A stretch of DNA of 64,000 nt from Ignelater luminosus (Eukaryota > Arthropoda > Insecta > Coleoptera > Elateridae), in assembly GCA_011009095.1 (NCBI GenBank), contig VTPC01000509.1, positions 10,397-74,396 on the forward strand, given 5' to 3'. Positions within the stretch are counted from its first letter, which is position 1, and every line of letters starts with the position of its first letter. The notes under the pieces are model-generated. The model did not search any database, was not told where the DNA came from, and saw only the letters and a program-made list of their open reading frames with translations. This document shows, one piece after another, positions 36,308-47,984 of this stretch. The position numbers and the translations under genes were made by a program.

Positions 36308-39300
36308 GTCTGGAAGCTTAGACGTCGGTAGAAGTGCCGTTTCGATCATGGCTCGAAGTTCCGGTGTTGGAGAAGGAGACATGGACGTAACAGATGTCGA
36401 GAGTATTGAAGATGCCAGAAAATTAGTCCGGGATTTACGGCAAAAAATGAGGGCGCAAGCTCAACAGCTTCTAGCCTGGAGGCGTGCATACAAAATGCAG
36501 GTAAGTTGATAATTAAAGTGGATGATATTAAGCACGTTTTATCGTTGAATGTATCATTAATGAAACTGAAACTTTATTCTCTGTTTAATCTCTATGTGAA
36601 TGTATCATACAAGGTTTATTCGTTAAATAATCGATTAATCTGAAACAGATTATAAAGGACTAAGAATCTGAAAAAGAAACGTTTGTTTTTAACAATAAAA
36701 TATTCAACATCGAGAAGTTAGGTTAGCTTCTTTTAAATAGTTCCTTTTAGTATGGAATAAAACAAGATTAACAGAATAGGTACTTAAGTTAAATACGAGA
36801 TAAGCAAATCCCAAGCTGACAAGATCGTAAACACATCACAATTTTTTTTAAGTATGAACTATTTAAGACAAGGAGTTTCTTTCCAGAATCTTTTCCTATT
36901 CTTGTTAGTTTGCAAATTAAAGTCCTTACAGAAGAATCTTACAGATTCAAGACTAGTAGCAGCGAATTCAACTGCACTATATTCTAGTTTTTCTGTTCAA
37001 TAATACTATTTTCTAAATATGTTCCAAAACTAAAAAACGCCAAACTTTATGCTTTAGAATGGTTTTAACATTCTTCTCTCTATTGGATCTCCCACATCCT
37101 TATCGATTTCCCTCCCTTCATATCTCGAGGCTGGAACCTTGACCAGCCTTATAATTGAAGATAACTCATGCCTTGAAAGTAAGTGTTAAGGTGCTTCCAG
37201 ACTACTCGTGCTCGTGCTCATAGTGTTTGGACTAACGATTCACCCGACTTGCATTCTGCCAAGCCGAGTAAGTCACATGCTCGTGGGATTCCAGACGTTG
37301 TCGGTATATCAAAAAGAAACTTGTTATAAATCTCAAATCTCTAGACAAAATTCTAAGTGACTTGTAGTGTACATATAGTTCACATTATTATTAATAACAC
37401 CGGTCAACACGATTTTTGGGTCTGGCTTCTGCATGTGAAATTCTGATTTCTCGGACGCTAAAACTAAAGGAAAAAATTATTTTTTGGATCAAAGTTTGCT
37501 TTTGTAGAAACTAGAGCAATTTTTCGAATTTTTGAAAAAAATCACTGATTTTATTTTTTTTTAAATTTTATTTTAAATTGCGATTAGAAAAGTTTTTACT
37601 TAACATCAAAGTCTTTTTAATTCAATATTTGTGATAAATAATAACATATAAATATAAAATAACTAAAAATTAGGTTTAAAAATGAATATTTTTCGTATTT
37701 CTCTTATGTTTGTAAGGGCTGTCTCGTATTAAACTCCAAATATAATCTCCCATCATACTCTCGCCGTACTGCCCTTGGTAACGTCGTTCAAAGTCCATAA
37801 CATCCTGGTGAAAACGTTCTCCTTGTTCCTCTGAGTAGGCACCCATATTATCTTTAAATTCGTCCAGGTGAGAATGTAGCATATGAAGTTTATAGGACAT
37901 TCTGCAGCCCATAATTTTAAAACTTTTAAGCATAGTTTCAATCAATTCTTTATAATTATCAGCTCTGTTGTTTCCAAGAAAACCATCGACTACTGCTTTA
38001 AGACTCTCCCAGGCTCGTTTTTCACGAACATTGAGAAATTCTGTGAAGTCATCACTCTTCATTAGTTGTTTTATTTGTGGTCCAACGAAAATACCCGCTT
38101 TGACTTTAGCGTCAGATAATTTGGGAAAAAATCCCTTTAAATATTCCGAAGCTTCAGAATTTGGATCCAGAGCTTTTACAAATTGTTTCATTAGGCCTAA
38201 TTTTATATGTAACGGCGGTATCAATACATTCTTAGGCTCTACAACTGGTTTCGACTTTACATTATGTTTTCCGATCTGAAATTCGGCTCGATTAGGCCAT
38301 ATACGCCGTTGGTAATGTACCGAATCTGCTCTGCTGTCCCACAGGCAAAGGTGACAAGAATATTTAGTATAACCGCCTTGCATTCCCATCAAAAAACCAA
38401 CCATCTTAAAATCGCCTATTACTGGCTAATTGTATTCTGTATATTTTAACTTTTCAAGTATCATCTTCACACTATCATAACTTTTCTTGAGCAATGCGGA
38501 ATGTGCTAGGAGAAGACTCGGCAATTGGTTACCGTTATGAAGAAGAACAGCTTTTAAGCTTTTTGAAGAGCTATCGATGAAAAGCCGCCAATCAAATGGT
38601 ACGAATGGTATTCCGATTTCTTCGAACAAATCAGTCACGTTATTACAGTAACAAATACCGGCTTCTGTCGTGAAGAAACATGAAAAAATTTTATGTCGCT
38701 CTCTTTGATCAGTTATTTTCACATCATCTTCAAGCAAATTCCATTGCTTTAATCGTGAACCTAAAATCTGTGCTTTGCTCTTGGGTAGGTTTAGGTCTCG
38801 TACTAAGTCATTGAATTCAGCTGAGCTTATGAAATGTAGTCCAAAACTCTGCGACTCTAACATGAATTCACTACCATCGGTGTTGGTTAGTGGTGCACTG
38901 GATTCTGTTGAACTTTGTGAAGATTGAACTGCGAGGTTATCTAATTCCGAAAGTGATGGAATAGGAAAATTTTCATCATGAGGTATCGGAGATGATGTTG
39001 AAGGAAGATCAGGATAATAAATCTTTTCAGCATTTTCACCAGATCGACGCTTACTTGGATTAACGATACAAAAATAACAGTCTTGCACATGATCACTAGG
39101 TTCCCTCCAAAGTCGTGGCACCGCAAACTTCATGTGTCGTTTTTCTCCTCGATACCAGGCTAGAAATAACAAAATAACAACTAGTGTAATTCAAATTTGC
39201 TCGACATTTGTAAAACTTTCATATTTCAGTTGTTTACCTTCCAATGTATTTTTGCAATTAACGCAGGCAAAGTGAGGTACCCAATTTTTATCTTGATTCC

Positions 39301-42300
39301 GGATTTTCAGGTTATAATAGGCTTCGTAAGCTTCGCAAAGTTTCAAATTTGTTGCCAAAGCAAATTTCTTACTCCTTACTTTAATAAATTCACCACAAAT
39401 AAAACAGAATGAATCAACATCCTGTTTACACTGTCTTGATGCCATTTTCTAATTTAGTAATAAACAAAGGCGGTTATTACAGCTGTGATAGACAAGTAAA
39501 CACTCACTAATGGGCCTTTAACAAATAATATTCAATTTACTATCGGGTTATTGAAAGTGCTGCCATCTGTTGCTCATAAAATCAATTAAAATCTTTAAAA
39601 CTTAATTATCGGCATAAATTAGACAAAAGCAAACTTTAAAAGCTAAATTTGGAAATTTAAGTGGTTTTCGGTGTCTAGAATCAGAATTTAAGCATTAGAA
39701 CAGAACCCCAAAAAAAAATTTTTTTGTTGACTTGTGTAATAAATGGAGTAAACTTTTCTCGTCCATTCCGATTCTAACGAGCTCAATCCAAGCTAGAAAC
39801 TAAATTGTATTTGTTTTGAAGAGTCACATTCCGCTCAAGTCAACATAAGTGCAAGCACGAGCACGACTAATGTAGACTCATCGGTTTTTAAACTTTCTGG
39901 CCTTTGAAACTCATCGTACTGTCAGTAATTTCAAGATGAAGTTCATGACTGAAATTTTTTGTTCAAAATAATCCACTGCTAAATCTTAGTTTGTTAATTT
40001 AATTCAGACATTATAATAGTAGCAAATTCTGTTGTTTTGACTCTAGTCTAGATTCAAACTATACCTAACATTGTTTCTATTGCTATTAAGATTCAAACAT
40101 CTGGGAATACAAAGCATAACCACAACGAACTCCGTTTTTTTATTTTTTCAGGCTTCGGCAGCCATTTTGACCATGTTTCCGAGGTGATATCAAAAACTAA
40201 AAGTACACGCTTGTCTTATTTTTTGATGTAGAATACGATTCTAAAGTAAAAATTTCAGAATTTGACAAAAAATGCGGACATACATACAGCATATAGCCAT
40301 ACAGATATACAGACAGACTTCGCAGATTCAGTAACGACTCCTTCGGAGTTAGTTGAAAATAGCAACCGACGACATTGGCATTTAATCAGTCAATCAGGTT
40401 GAATCAAGAGAATCCACTAACTCCAAAACAGAACCATTGCTACGATACTGCCGAATTTATATTCCATCGAGTTTTGCTGTTTGAATATTATCCATTCACT
40501 TTTATTCTGGACGTTAGTTGTTCATGGTTTTACTTTATTATGTTCTAAGACGTAAGTTTTCAAATTTATAAGATTTATACTACTGTAATATAACCCAAAT
40601 CTGTCAGTGTCAAAATCAAGATGTTGCCATATCTAATTCCATACTATACTATTAATTCTTAGAAATGAATCAAGTATCTTGTTAGAAAACAAAATAGAAG
40701 CTGTAAAAATAAACAATTTCATTTATTTTTATGATTGCAATTTATTCAACGCATATTCAGTTTATTATAATTCAAAATCATTATATGTTCAAGATGCCGA
40801 AAGTAATCCGTTCTATCACAAAAAAGCACATAATAAATTTTTCACAGATGATGACAAAAGTCAAAACCGGTTGTGAAATATAAATAATTATAACATCTTA
40901 AGGAAGTACCTTCATTTAATATCCAAATAAAACACCTTAAGCGATTGATCTACACCATACACATAATAAAAGTTTTCAATCCGTTTAAAAAGGATTTGCC
41001 CAATTTAATCAATTATAAAATTGCTAAAAGATTGGAAGATATATTGAGGTAGTTTTTTTGTCTTCCACATGATTTACTGTATAGTATTGTTAAAAACACT
41101 GGGATAAAAAGAAAAAAGATTATGGGAAATTTCAAAATTACTTGTTTAAAAAAGATTTGCAGCATATAATTTAACAATACAACTCTAGAAATGAATTTTT
41201 TACTTTAGGCCGACTACTAACAGACGTACTGGAACAATTTGACTTTAAAGGGGGGAAGGACTACATTATTCAAAATGTTAAAATCGGTGAGTTATAAACA
41301 TAAAAAGGTAAATGGACGTAAAATTGTATGTGAACAAACGCACATCCTTACCGCTAAAATTAATTTTCTGGGAAAAGTTTCGCAGTTAAAATCTAGTCAG
41401 AATATATAAAAAGTAATCCAGCAAAATTTAAGGGCGAGGAGAAAAGATTTTAAAGTCTTTGAGAGAAGTCGGACGAAAATGTAACAAAATTGATAAGATT
41501 TTGAAAAAACATGAGATGAGATTCTTAGATTACCACCATACCACTGCCACTGCTATTGAAATGGGATGGTCTTTTTGTAAAAACTATTATAACAAGCATA
41601 TAAATTCTTGGCCTCTATCTAAGGATAAGATTTTGAACTTATGACTTGTGTCCATTTCAAAACTGAGATGTGTGTTTGTGGATACTGAAAAGTCAATTTT
41701 GGACGATTGGATAAATATATGGAAAATTTTTCGATAGAAAATATTCCACCTATTGTTATTCCATTGGCAGAATCTGATTCAGAATCAGACAGTAATGATG
41801 AATCAAATTCTTTCAGTGAGGCAATGGAAGTGGAATAAACGTTGTTTTTTCGGCATCGAAATTCTAACATTTAATTAAATATGAAGGGTCAAGGGGAATA
41901 ACGATGAATGCCACAAAAAGATGAATTAGAGAAATTTCAACTTATATGTTCAAAACATTCATTGTTCTTGCTCTTTTATTGAAATATATATTCGCTTATA
42001 TTTTGATATTCTCAGCATTTATGCTCTGGATAATATATAAAATTTATAGTATTCTACTGTAGTAAGTAGGTGGCACCACTAACTCAATTTCTGCATTTAT
42101 GTGATATGTAAGAGAGACAAAGATGTATGAGATGATGTATTTGCCAAAATACCATATGGTAAAAAAAATTACTTACTTTATTTTACATGTTCTTATTAGT
42201 AATTGGAAGGTGTTCTAGAGTGAATTTCGTTTAAAAAGAATTTACATTATTAAAAAAAAACTTAAATATAGTTTTAATCTAAAATGGAAATATAAAAAAA

Positions 42301-44604
42301 TAAGGCTACATCTTGCAACATCTCATTTAACCTAAATTATCATTTTGATATAACCTAAAAGTTGTGTATTACAAATCCTTTTAAAAAAGTCTGAATTAAT
42401 AGTAGAAAACTGTATTTACATCAGGAAAACTGTCAGATTCTAATAACCAATCAGCGTCCAGAATAAAAGTGAATGGAGTATTATGTATTTATTTTGAGAT
42501 CCTAGCAACGTTGGACATGTTCTAATGTAACCTGTCTTGAATACGTGTAAATTTACTATATTTATATTCTTTAGACTTTTTACTCAGCAGGAAGCTTAGG
42601 TAACTTAGGAGAAGGAAAATCACTGCTTATATCTTCCAGTTCCGAAATGTGTTGGTCAACGCTAGTTAAATTAAAATTAATGCAAATTAAAATCAAATTG
42701 AGCATTGGCATTGTGTTTCGGATATTTCAAAAAATCTAACTGTTATTTAAAAAGATTTTACGAGCTCAGAAAGCTTGTCTAGCCTAAATCAACCATCAAG
42801 TGATTGATATGAAAGTTTACAGATCGCTCAAGAAAAATTGATTGACCCGAACAGTCCTAAAAGCCCGCCTAGCATTTGGGTCAAAAGCTCGACGAAAAGT
42901 CTAAGGCAGTCGAACAGTCTTTCTTGAACATTCTTTTGACTTAAATAATGTAATTAAATTTTTCTTTTTAACTTATGCTAACAACCGAAGATCAACAGAA
43001 GATGATTTTGCAGAAATCGTAAAATCTGTTTGGAACTCTTTCTTGGATTTTCATGAATCACATGTAAAATTGTTCAAATTACTCTCCCGATATTTATTGC
43101 ATCTTGGTTTGTAACAGTTCAGCTTTCCTTTGCTATTTTGTTGTTGGATTGTTTTTCTAAGGGGACTTTTGTAATTTTCTACACATCTATAGATTTTCCT
43201 TAATCTTATGGGATTTAAGGACTGCTCAGAAGATTTTAGAAGATATGTAGCACTCTCTTCTACCCTCCTGGTTACGGCCCTGTAAACAGGAAGGACGCTA
43301 TGTAAATGTATCTACTGCGTGGGTGTAACTGCAAATGTGCGATTTTTCTCGCAGGTCCATTTTAAATAACTTAATATAGAAAAAGTAATATATTGTTGAA
43401 ATCTACATTAAGACTGCTTATTAAACCATGGCAAATGTCCATAAAGAAAAATGAATTTGATCTTAAAAAGTCACAATTAGTTTAGAATTGTTGTAATGGC
43501 ATTCTGAATAGGCCAGCAATATTCATTCTTCGGGCAAGTACCCAGATAGAATTTTTGCTAATTCTCAGTTTATTCGAATACCACCACTAAATTATAATCT
43601 AAAACAAGAACAGATAAAAGATGCTATCTTAAATTGCATATGTATACATTACAATAGAATCACCTATCAATGTCTCACATTGTATATTTTCAATTTTGTT
43701 TCAGGAAAACCTGGTTTGTCGTCTACAACGCGAAAAGGCTGATCAACTTAAAGTTCTCTCTTCAAAGCTCCTACTATTCGAGTCTCGTTTAATTAGAAAA
43801 CAAAAGGATATATCGGCTCTCTTAAATCATCGAGAGAATATAATACATCGACAACAGAGAATAATTGAAACCCTCACGAATCGTCTGATAGATAATGGTT
43901 TAGAACCACCCCATAATGATTTGACTGAACTGGACACGAATTTGTTAGATTTAGATTCTTTAAATGATTCTGATAGTGCTGTGGTAATGGAAGATGTTGA
44001 TTCTGACAGCAATGTAACTCATATACCAAGGTTTCGTTCAACAACTGCCGATGGTGTTACAGTAATGCGATCTATATCAGACGCGATTGATCCCAACTTA
44101 AAATATACTGCACGACGTTCTAACGGCTTTCTAAGGAGACCAGAAATTCTAGAAACAGTGTATAGTGTAGAAGAAGATGCCGACAACGATAATCAAACAA
44201 ATGAAAGTAAAACCGATGCTAATAAACGTCGAGATGCTTTTGCTTCACAACGAAGTGAGAAAGCGATCTGCCATAATGAAGAAGCTACTGAAGATAAAAC
44301 TGACAATAAGAATCGATTGTTAGATAGGAAAGAAGAGTTTCCAGAATGGCCATATGTTAGAAATAAAGAGAATACGTCAGAAGAGCTAGAAAGGGTAAAC
44401 ACAGGTCCAAGTCAAGTAACAACATACAATAGGGTAATGTCTAACCACAGATCCGTCACAAAACCGAAAGATGTTAAATATAAAAGAATAAATAAAGCCA
44501 AATCTAAAAGTCTGGAAGAGTTAAGAGGTCGACTGAAAAACTGGGTGGAGCAAGGTAGCAAACTGACTGGTTTAGCTTTAGAGCACAGTCAAAGTTATGC
44601 TTAA
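36308..44604 (+). CDS. Coiled-coil protein gene, two coding exons seen (36308-36500 and 43705-44604), product unidentified
   Basis: The first exon opens at an acceptor (TTTTTCAG, ending 36307) and ends at a donor (GCAG/GTAAGTTG at 36501). The second starts after TTTTGTTTCAG at 43705 and ends at TAA 44602-44604. Joining is in phase between YKMQ and ENLVCRL. From the ATG at 36348 (MARSSGVGEGD) the product is 350 residues; the frame is also open back to the acceptor, so an earlier start in an upstream exon is possible. Residues about 17-120 are heptad-rich coiled coil (EDARKLVRDLRQKMRAQAQQ; LLAWRRAYKMQ; ESRLIRKQKDISALLNHREN; IIHRQQRIIETLTNRLID). The rest is acidic and polar, with a conserved-looking LDSLNDSDSAVVMEDVDSD, RRSNGFLRRPEILETVYSVE, and a basic C-terminal helix (KSKSLEELRGRLKNWVEQGS). 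It looks like a cytoskeletal or scaffold protein, but I cannot name it. Its 7.2-kb intron holds two DNA transposons. Confidence 0.85.
36501..37190. other. Intron sequence before the transposons
   Basis: AT-rich intronic DNA of the coiled-coil gene; nothing recognised. Confidence 0.5.
37398..39736 (-). mobile_element. DDE-type DNA transposon of unassigned superfamily, with long terminal inverted repeats
   Basis: The element is 2339 bp, flanked on both sides by TAATAA (37392-37397 and 39737-39742). Its ends start CAC and GTCAACA; the inverted repeats extend about 110-130 bases with diverged but ordered blocks (GTCAACA; ATTTTT; AAATTCTGATT; CAAAGTTTGCTTTTGT). It carries one minus-strand gene (separate entry) inside a plus-strand host intron. 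TIRs plus target duplication show it moved as a DNA element. The six-base duplication and CAC...GTG ends do not fit Tc1/mariner, piggyBac or classical hAT. No capsid, envelope, polymerase or integrase genes are present. Confidence 0.75.
37676..39445 (-). pseudogene. Transposase-like gene with three zinc-type clusters, a 78-base intron and one in-frame stop
   Basis: The N-terminal exon (39445 down to 39238) begins MASRQCKQDVDSFCFICGEF and has Cys pairs FCFIC and CVNC, like a ZAD or treble-clef zinc domain. A GT-AG intron of 78 bases (39237-39160) follows, then AWYRGEKRHMKFAVPRLWRE, a second Cys pair (CYFC) and a Ser/Thr-rich linker. The likely catalytic core is RNase H-like by pattern: LFIDSSSKSLKAVLL (Asp near 38575), GDFKMVGFLMG (second Asp), CHLCLWDSRA, and EEQGERFHQDVMDFERRYQG (Glu near 37825). 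The C-terminus is GDYIWSLIRDSPYKHKRN. A TAG just before the second Asp block (38426-38428) splits an otherwise continuous frame. I recall similar uncharacterised, multi-copy arthropod proteins, but cannot search. The catalytic assignment is inference. Confidence 0.7.
39743..40483. other. Intron spacer between the two transposons
   Basis: AT-rich; short microsatellite-like stretch of ATACA(G/T) words near 40275-40315. No gene. Confidence 0.45.
40492..42476. mobile_element. 1985-bp DNA element with 22-bp terminal inverted repeats and an 8-bp target duplication
   Basis: Ends CCATTCACTTTTATTCTGGA then CG are identical over 22 bases in inverted orientation. The flanks AATATTAT (40484-40491) and AGTATTAT (42477-42484) differ at one base, an 8-bp duplication as in hAT, P or KDZ-type superfamilies. 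Inside, plus-strand open pieces are short: one at about 41459-41640 with FLDYHHTTATAIEMGWSFCK, and an acidic tail (ESDSESDSNDESNSFSEAME, stop near 41838) that looks like the C-terminus of a transposase. No catalytic triad is recognisable. It is a decayed or internally deleted copy in the intron of the coiled-coil gene. Confidence 0.75.
42485..43704. other. Intron sequence leading to the last coding exon
   Basis: AT-rich intronic DNA ending in a good acceptor (TTTTGTTTCAG). Nothing else recognised. Confidence 0.5.
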
Positions 44605-46640
44605 ACAATATTGGTACTAATACATAATGTGATTGCCGTAATTTAATTATTGCAGTTTAATCTATCTGCTAATTATTAACTGAGCAGTATAATTGAAATG
44701 GAGATTCTCAACAAAATGGAGAATTTATGGTTAATTTAAATTTTTAACATGATTTGTGATTGTATGATTATTCGGAAATTTATTAGGATTACTATTAAAC
44801 AATACTGGTCTACATATGAATTAAAAGGGAATTTCTAAAGACTTTTCTAAAAGAAATTATTATTTTTGCGTTTTAGTAAATTATTTTAAATTTAAATAAA
44901 CATAATTAATGATATTTGAATGTGTAAAACCAATTGCATTTTAAGAATAATAAACATAAGATTTGGATTTTAATAAACAAAGCTAATTGTTCCTTAAGGG
45001 GGAAGTATTTTATAAAAGAAGAATATTTTGGATTTCAGTTTTATTTATAATGAAGAATGTATAATTTTTTATACTGTTTTGGAAAATGTTAATCTAATGA
45101 TGATTGCATTTGTTTGGTTACTACAGGGGATGTATTACTAACGCAAATTGATGACAAACATATCAACAACCAATCATGTTCTGTTACAATTGATAGGAAA
45201 TAGTTACATTTTTGTAAATAACAATACAACTAGACATTTAAGATAATCATTCCTTATATGTAATGTAATTAATTAATTTTTGTTCATTAAAAAATTAAGA
45301 AAGGCAGATTTATGTCATATAATTGCTTATCTAATTAGGATATAAAATCAAAATTCAATAGTTGTTTCTTTATTAGTTAACTAATAAGATGAACTGAACA
45401 GTCGATAATCTTATATACCGTTTTACAAATACAAGATTATTATAAGAATATTTGTCATATCATACTATCAGAAATTGATTTGAAACAGGATGCACTTTCT
45501 TTAGTTAACCATTGAAACAATTACAACATTAATATAAAAACTACATTATTACTTAATAATAAACAAATGTAAAACCAATTTTAATTTACAAAGTAATGTT
45601 TTTATGATACATTTAAAGAAGCATATAAGATGCATCCTAGATATTATTAATATGTCCTAGTATTATGCCTGGGTTTTACTTTACCTAGAACCTTAAGGAA
45701 AAATTAGTTATCTATGAATCTTCATCGATTTAAAATAGATCATTGCATACTGCTTAAGTAAATGTAAACATCCAAAACGGCTTTCAAATTATATAAACTG
45801 CAGTTCATAATTAACTAATTTTTTTCCTTAGACGTATGGTAACACGTAGTTACTATATGCATTTTCCTAAGCAGTTAAGAAATTTGCTTCAGCTAAAATA
45901 TTATTATGTAGGGTTCTTAATTTTTACAGAATTTACAGAGAAGATTAAAATTAAATTACTGCAGAAACAAAGATAAACTAATTAGCAACATACAAAATTA
46001 CTTTATCATTTGCATCTGTTTTTAGTTATTTTATATCGGAGAAGTCTTGTAAATTTTAAAGATTAACAACTCTATTTTTGAAAGTCAATACATTTATAAA
46101 TATTTATATGACTGCTTAATCATTTCATTATTACACTACGCATTTGTATTATACAAAACATCACAATCACAACACTTGCAAAGACTTAATGTAACATTTT
46201 TACTAATTGTAAGTACGATAAAAGGTACTAAATCATTGATAATTTTAAGTTCCTTAAAGCTGTCATCAGCTATTTTATCTTCGTTTTTTTGCATTTGGTT
46301 AGGTGAATATTATTCTCATATCAAAACCAATATGTGATCTAGATTTAATATTGAACAATATTATTTAAAAATGGTATTCTCACTATAATTAGGTCACCAT
46401 TATTTATACAATAATTGTTACTGCTAAAAAGAATATGTAATTTAATTTGTATTTTTATCACATAAAAGATGTATGTAATGTTGTGCAAAACCATGTTTTG
46501 TTACTATTAAGGATTAGATTAATTAGTTATTAATGCAAAAATTGTAAATTAATCGTAATAAATTATGTATGTGAAAATAAAAACCATGACAATCATGTCA
46601 TTAAGCTGTATATTTGTTTAATACAAGCTAAATAAACGTT
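44605..46640 (+). other. Probable long 3' UTR of the coiled-coil gene
   Basis: No frame is present after the stop. The region is strongly AT-rich and contains several AATAAA hexamers; those at 46557, 46576 and 46631 precede the MITE that starts at 46691. Extent is inferred from position only. Confidence 0.4.
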
Positions 46641-46690
46641 TTTAAATCTCTACTGTTTCCTTCAGCAAACTTTATAAAGTAATCCCCTAA

Positions 46691-47089
46691 TATAGTTGAA
46701 TTTTCGAGACCATGCATCACGTCATCAATGCCTCCAGCTTTGAATTTCGTAGTGCCAACCTTTAATTTTTTGTCTATTATAATACACGTTAAGATTAGGT
46801 TTATTTGTAAGACCGATTTATATCTTAGTGTAGAAATAATCCTTTATGCTAAAATGTATGTCTTTTGTAAAAAATGACAAAAACCATCAAAAGCTGGGGA
46901 TTTTCATTTTTCTAGGTTCTATTCATGGTTTTACTGCGTACGCATGATGTGCTTAAATCGACGCTCGTTCATTGTTTGGTTGTATACCTATATAATGTTA
47001 TAACGTTATAAGAATAATGTAAACGTAGTAGACTGTGACGTCATAAATCCTTGATGAAGTATATGCATGGTCTCGAGAATCCAACTATA
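46691..47089. mobile_element. 399-bp MITE with TATAGTTG ends
   Basis: The left end TATAGTTGAATTTTCGAGAC then CATGCAT pairs with the reverse complement of the right end TATAGTTGGATTCTCGAGAC then CATGCAT, with two mismatches in about 27 bases. GACGTCA-type words occur near both ends (46720, 47036). No transposase. A TA-type target is possible because the outermost bases are TA. Confidence 0.75.
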
Positions 47090-47980
47090 CTTACGTTTCT
47101 TAACCAGCAGCGCATCGCAGTGGTTTATGAGTGTGAAGTAGATTTTTTGAGCATGGAGTATGTGGAGTATTGTAATCTTGGAGTAGCAAGGGCTGCAACC
47201 AGTAATGTCTCAAAAAGTAATTCACACCAGAGATCTTTTGCACGAGCGAATAAATGTGACGATTCATATTTCAAGGAATTAGAAATTTTAAATCCCCCAG
47301 AAAAAATCAAAATAGCAATTTATATGAATTATACATAGGGTTGCCAGATCTACTTTTACTATGTGAGTGTCATACTTTTGGACCCAATGTCATATCTCAT
47401 ATTAAGTAGTTGAACATGAGACGAATTCTCTTATATTTAAGGGAAAAAGTTCATATTTCTCATATTTCTTTATTAATAATACTCTCGTCGATGTTAGACT
47501 TATTTGACGAAATTGGTTTAGTAAATAAAATTTTTAGAATATGTAAAAATGAATTTTTAAATTTTTTCAAGAATATAAAGTGGTATATAAAAACCAAAGA
47601 GTTAATTAATACTACAAAAGTAATATAATCACGTTACCCGCACTTAGGTGGTATCAAGACTTAACTTGTTCGAGGAGAAAGCAAACTCTCGCTTGGCGAA
47701 ATACATTTATTAAGAATAGATCGAGATTAGTTTTTGGCGACCAGGCTAATCTACTAGCAATGCCTTTTGGTTGTGCCTCCTTCTAGGACTCTACTCATGA
47801 TCATCATAAGAAGACAATCGTAAGAAACTACTAATTTTTCCTAGAAATATATTTACTTATTGCACAAGCAAAAATACTTTAGATAATCAATCTGAAAACG
47901 TTTGTCTGAGTAGGAACTAAGGTCAAATTTAACTGTCATATTTCAGGGAAACCTAATTATGTGATTCAATAGCAAATTAT
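47090..47980. other. Spacer without a supported gene
   Basis: Short frames here have no protein-like pattern and partly overlap the MITE end. Confidence 0.4.
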
Positions 47981-47984
47981 AGCA

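Larger units (their letters stand above)
37191..39885. repeat. Possible outer inverted repeat around the intronic DDE element
   Basis: CAGACTACTCGTGCTCGTGC at about 37198-37217 is mirrored by GCACGAGCACGACTAATGTA near 39856-39875. The core CGTGCTCGTGCT is exact and GTCTAC/GACTAC lies next to it. This could be the ends of an older element into which the DDE transposon was inserted. The match is short and the boundaries are not defined. Confidence 0.35.

Noticed and set aside
37883-38449. Plus-strand frames opposite the DDE-element gene.
   Set aside because: They are the antisense shadow of the conserved minus-strand gene.
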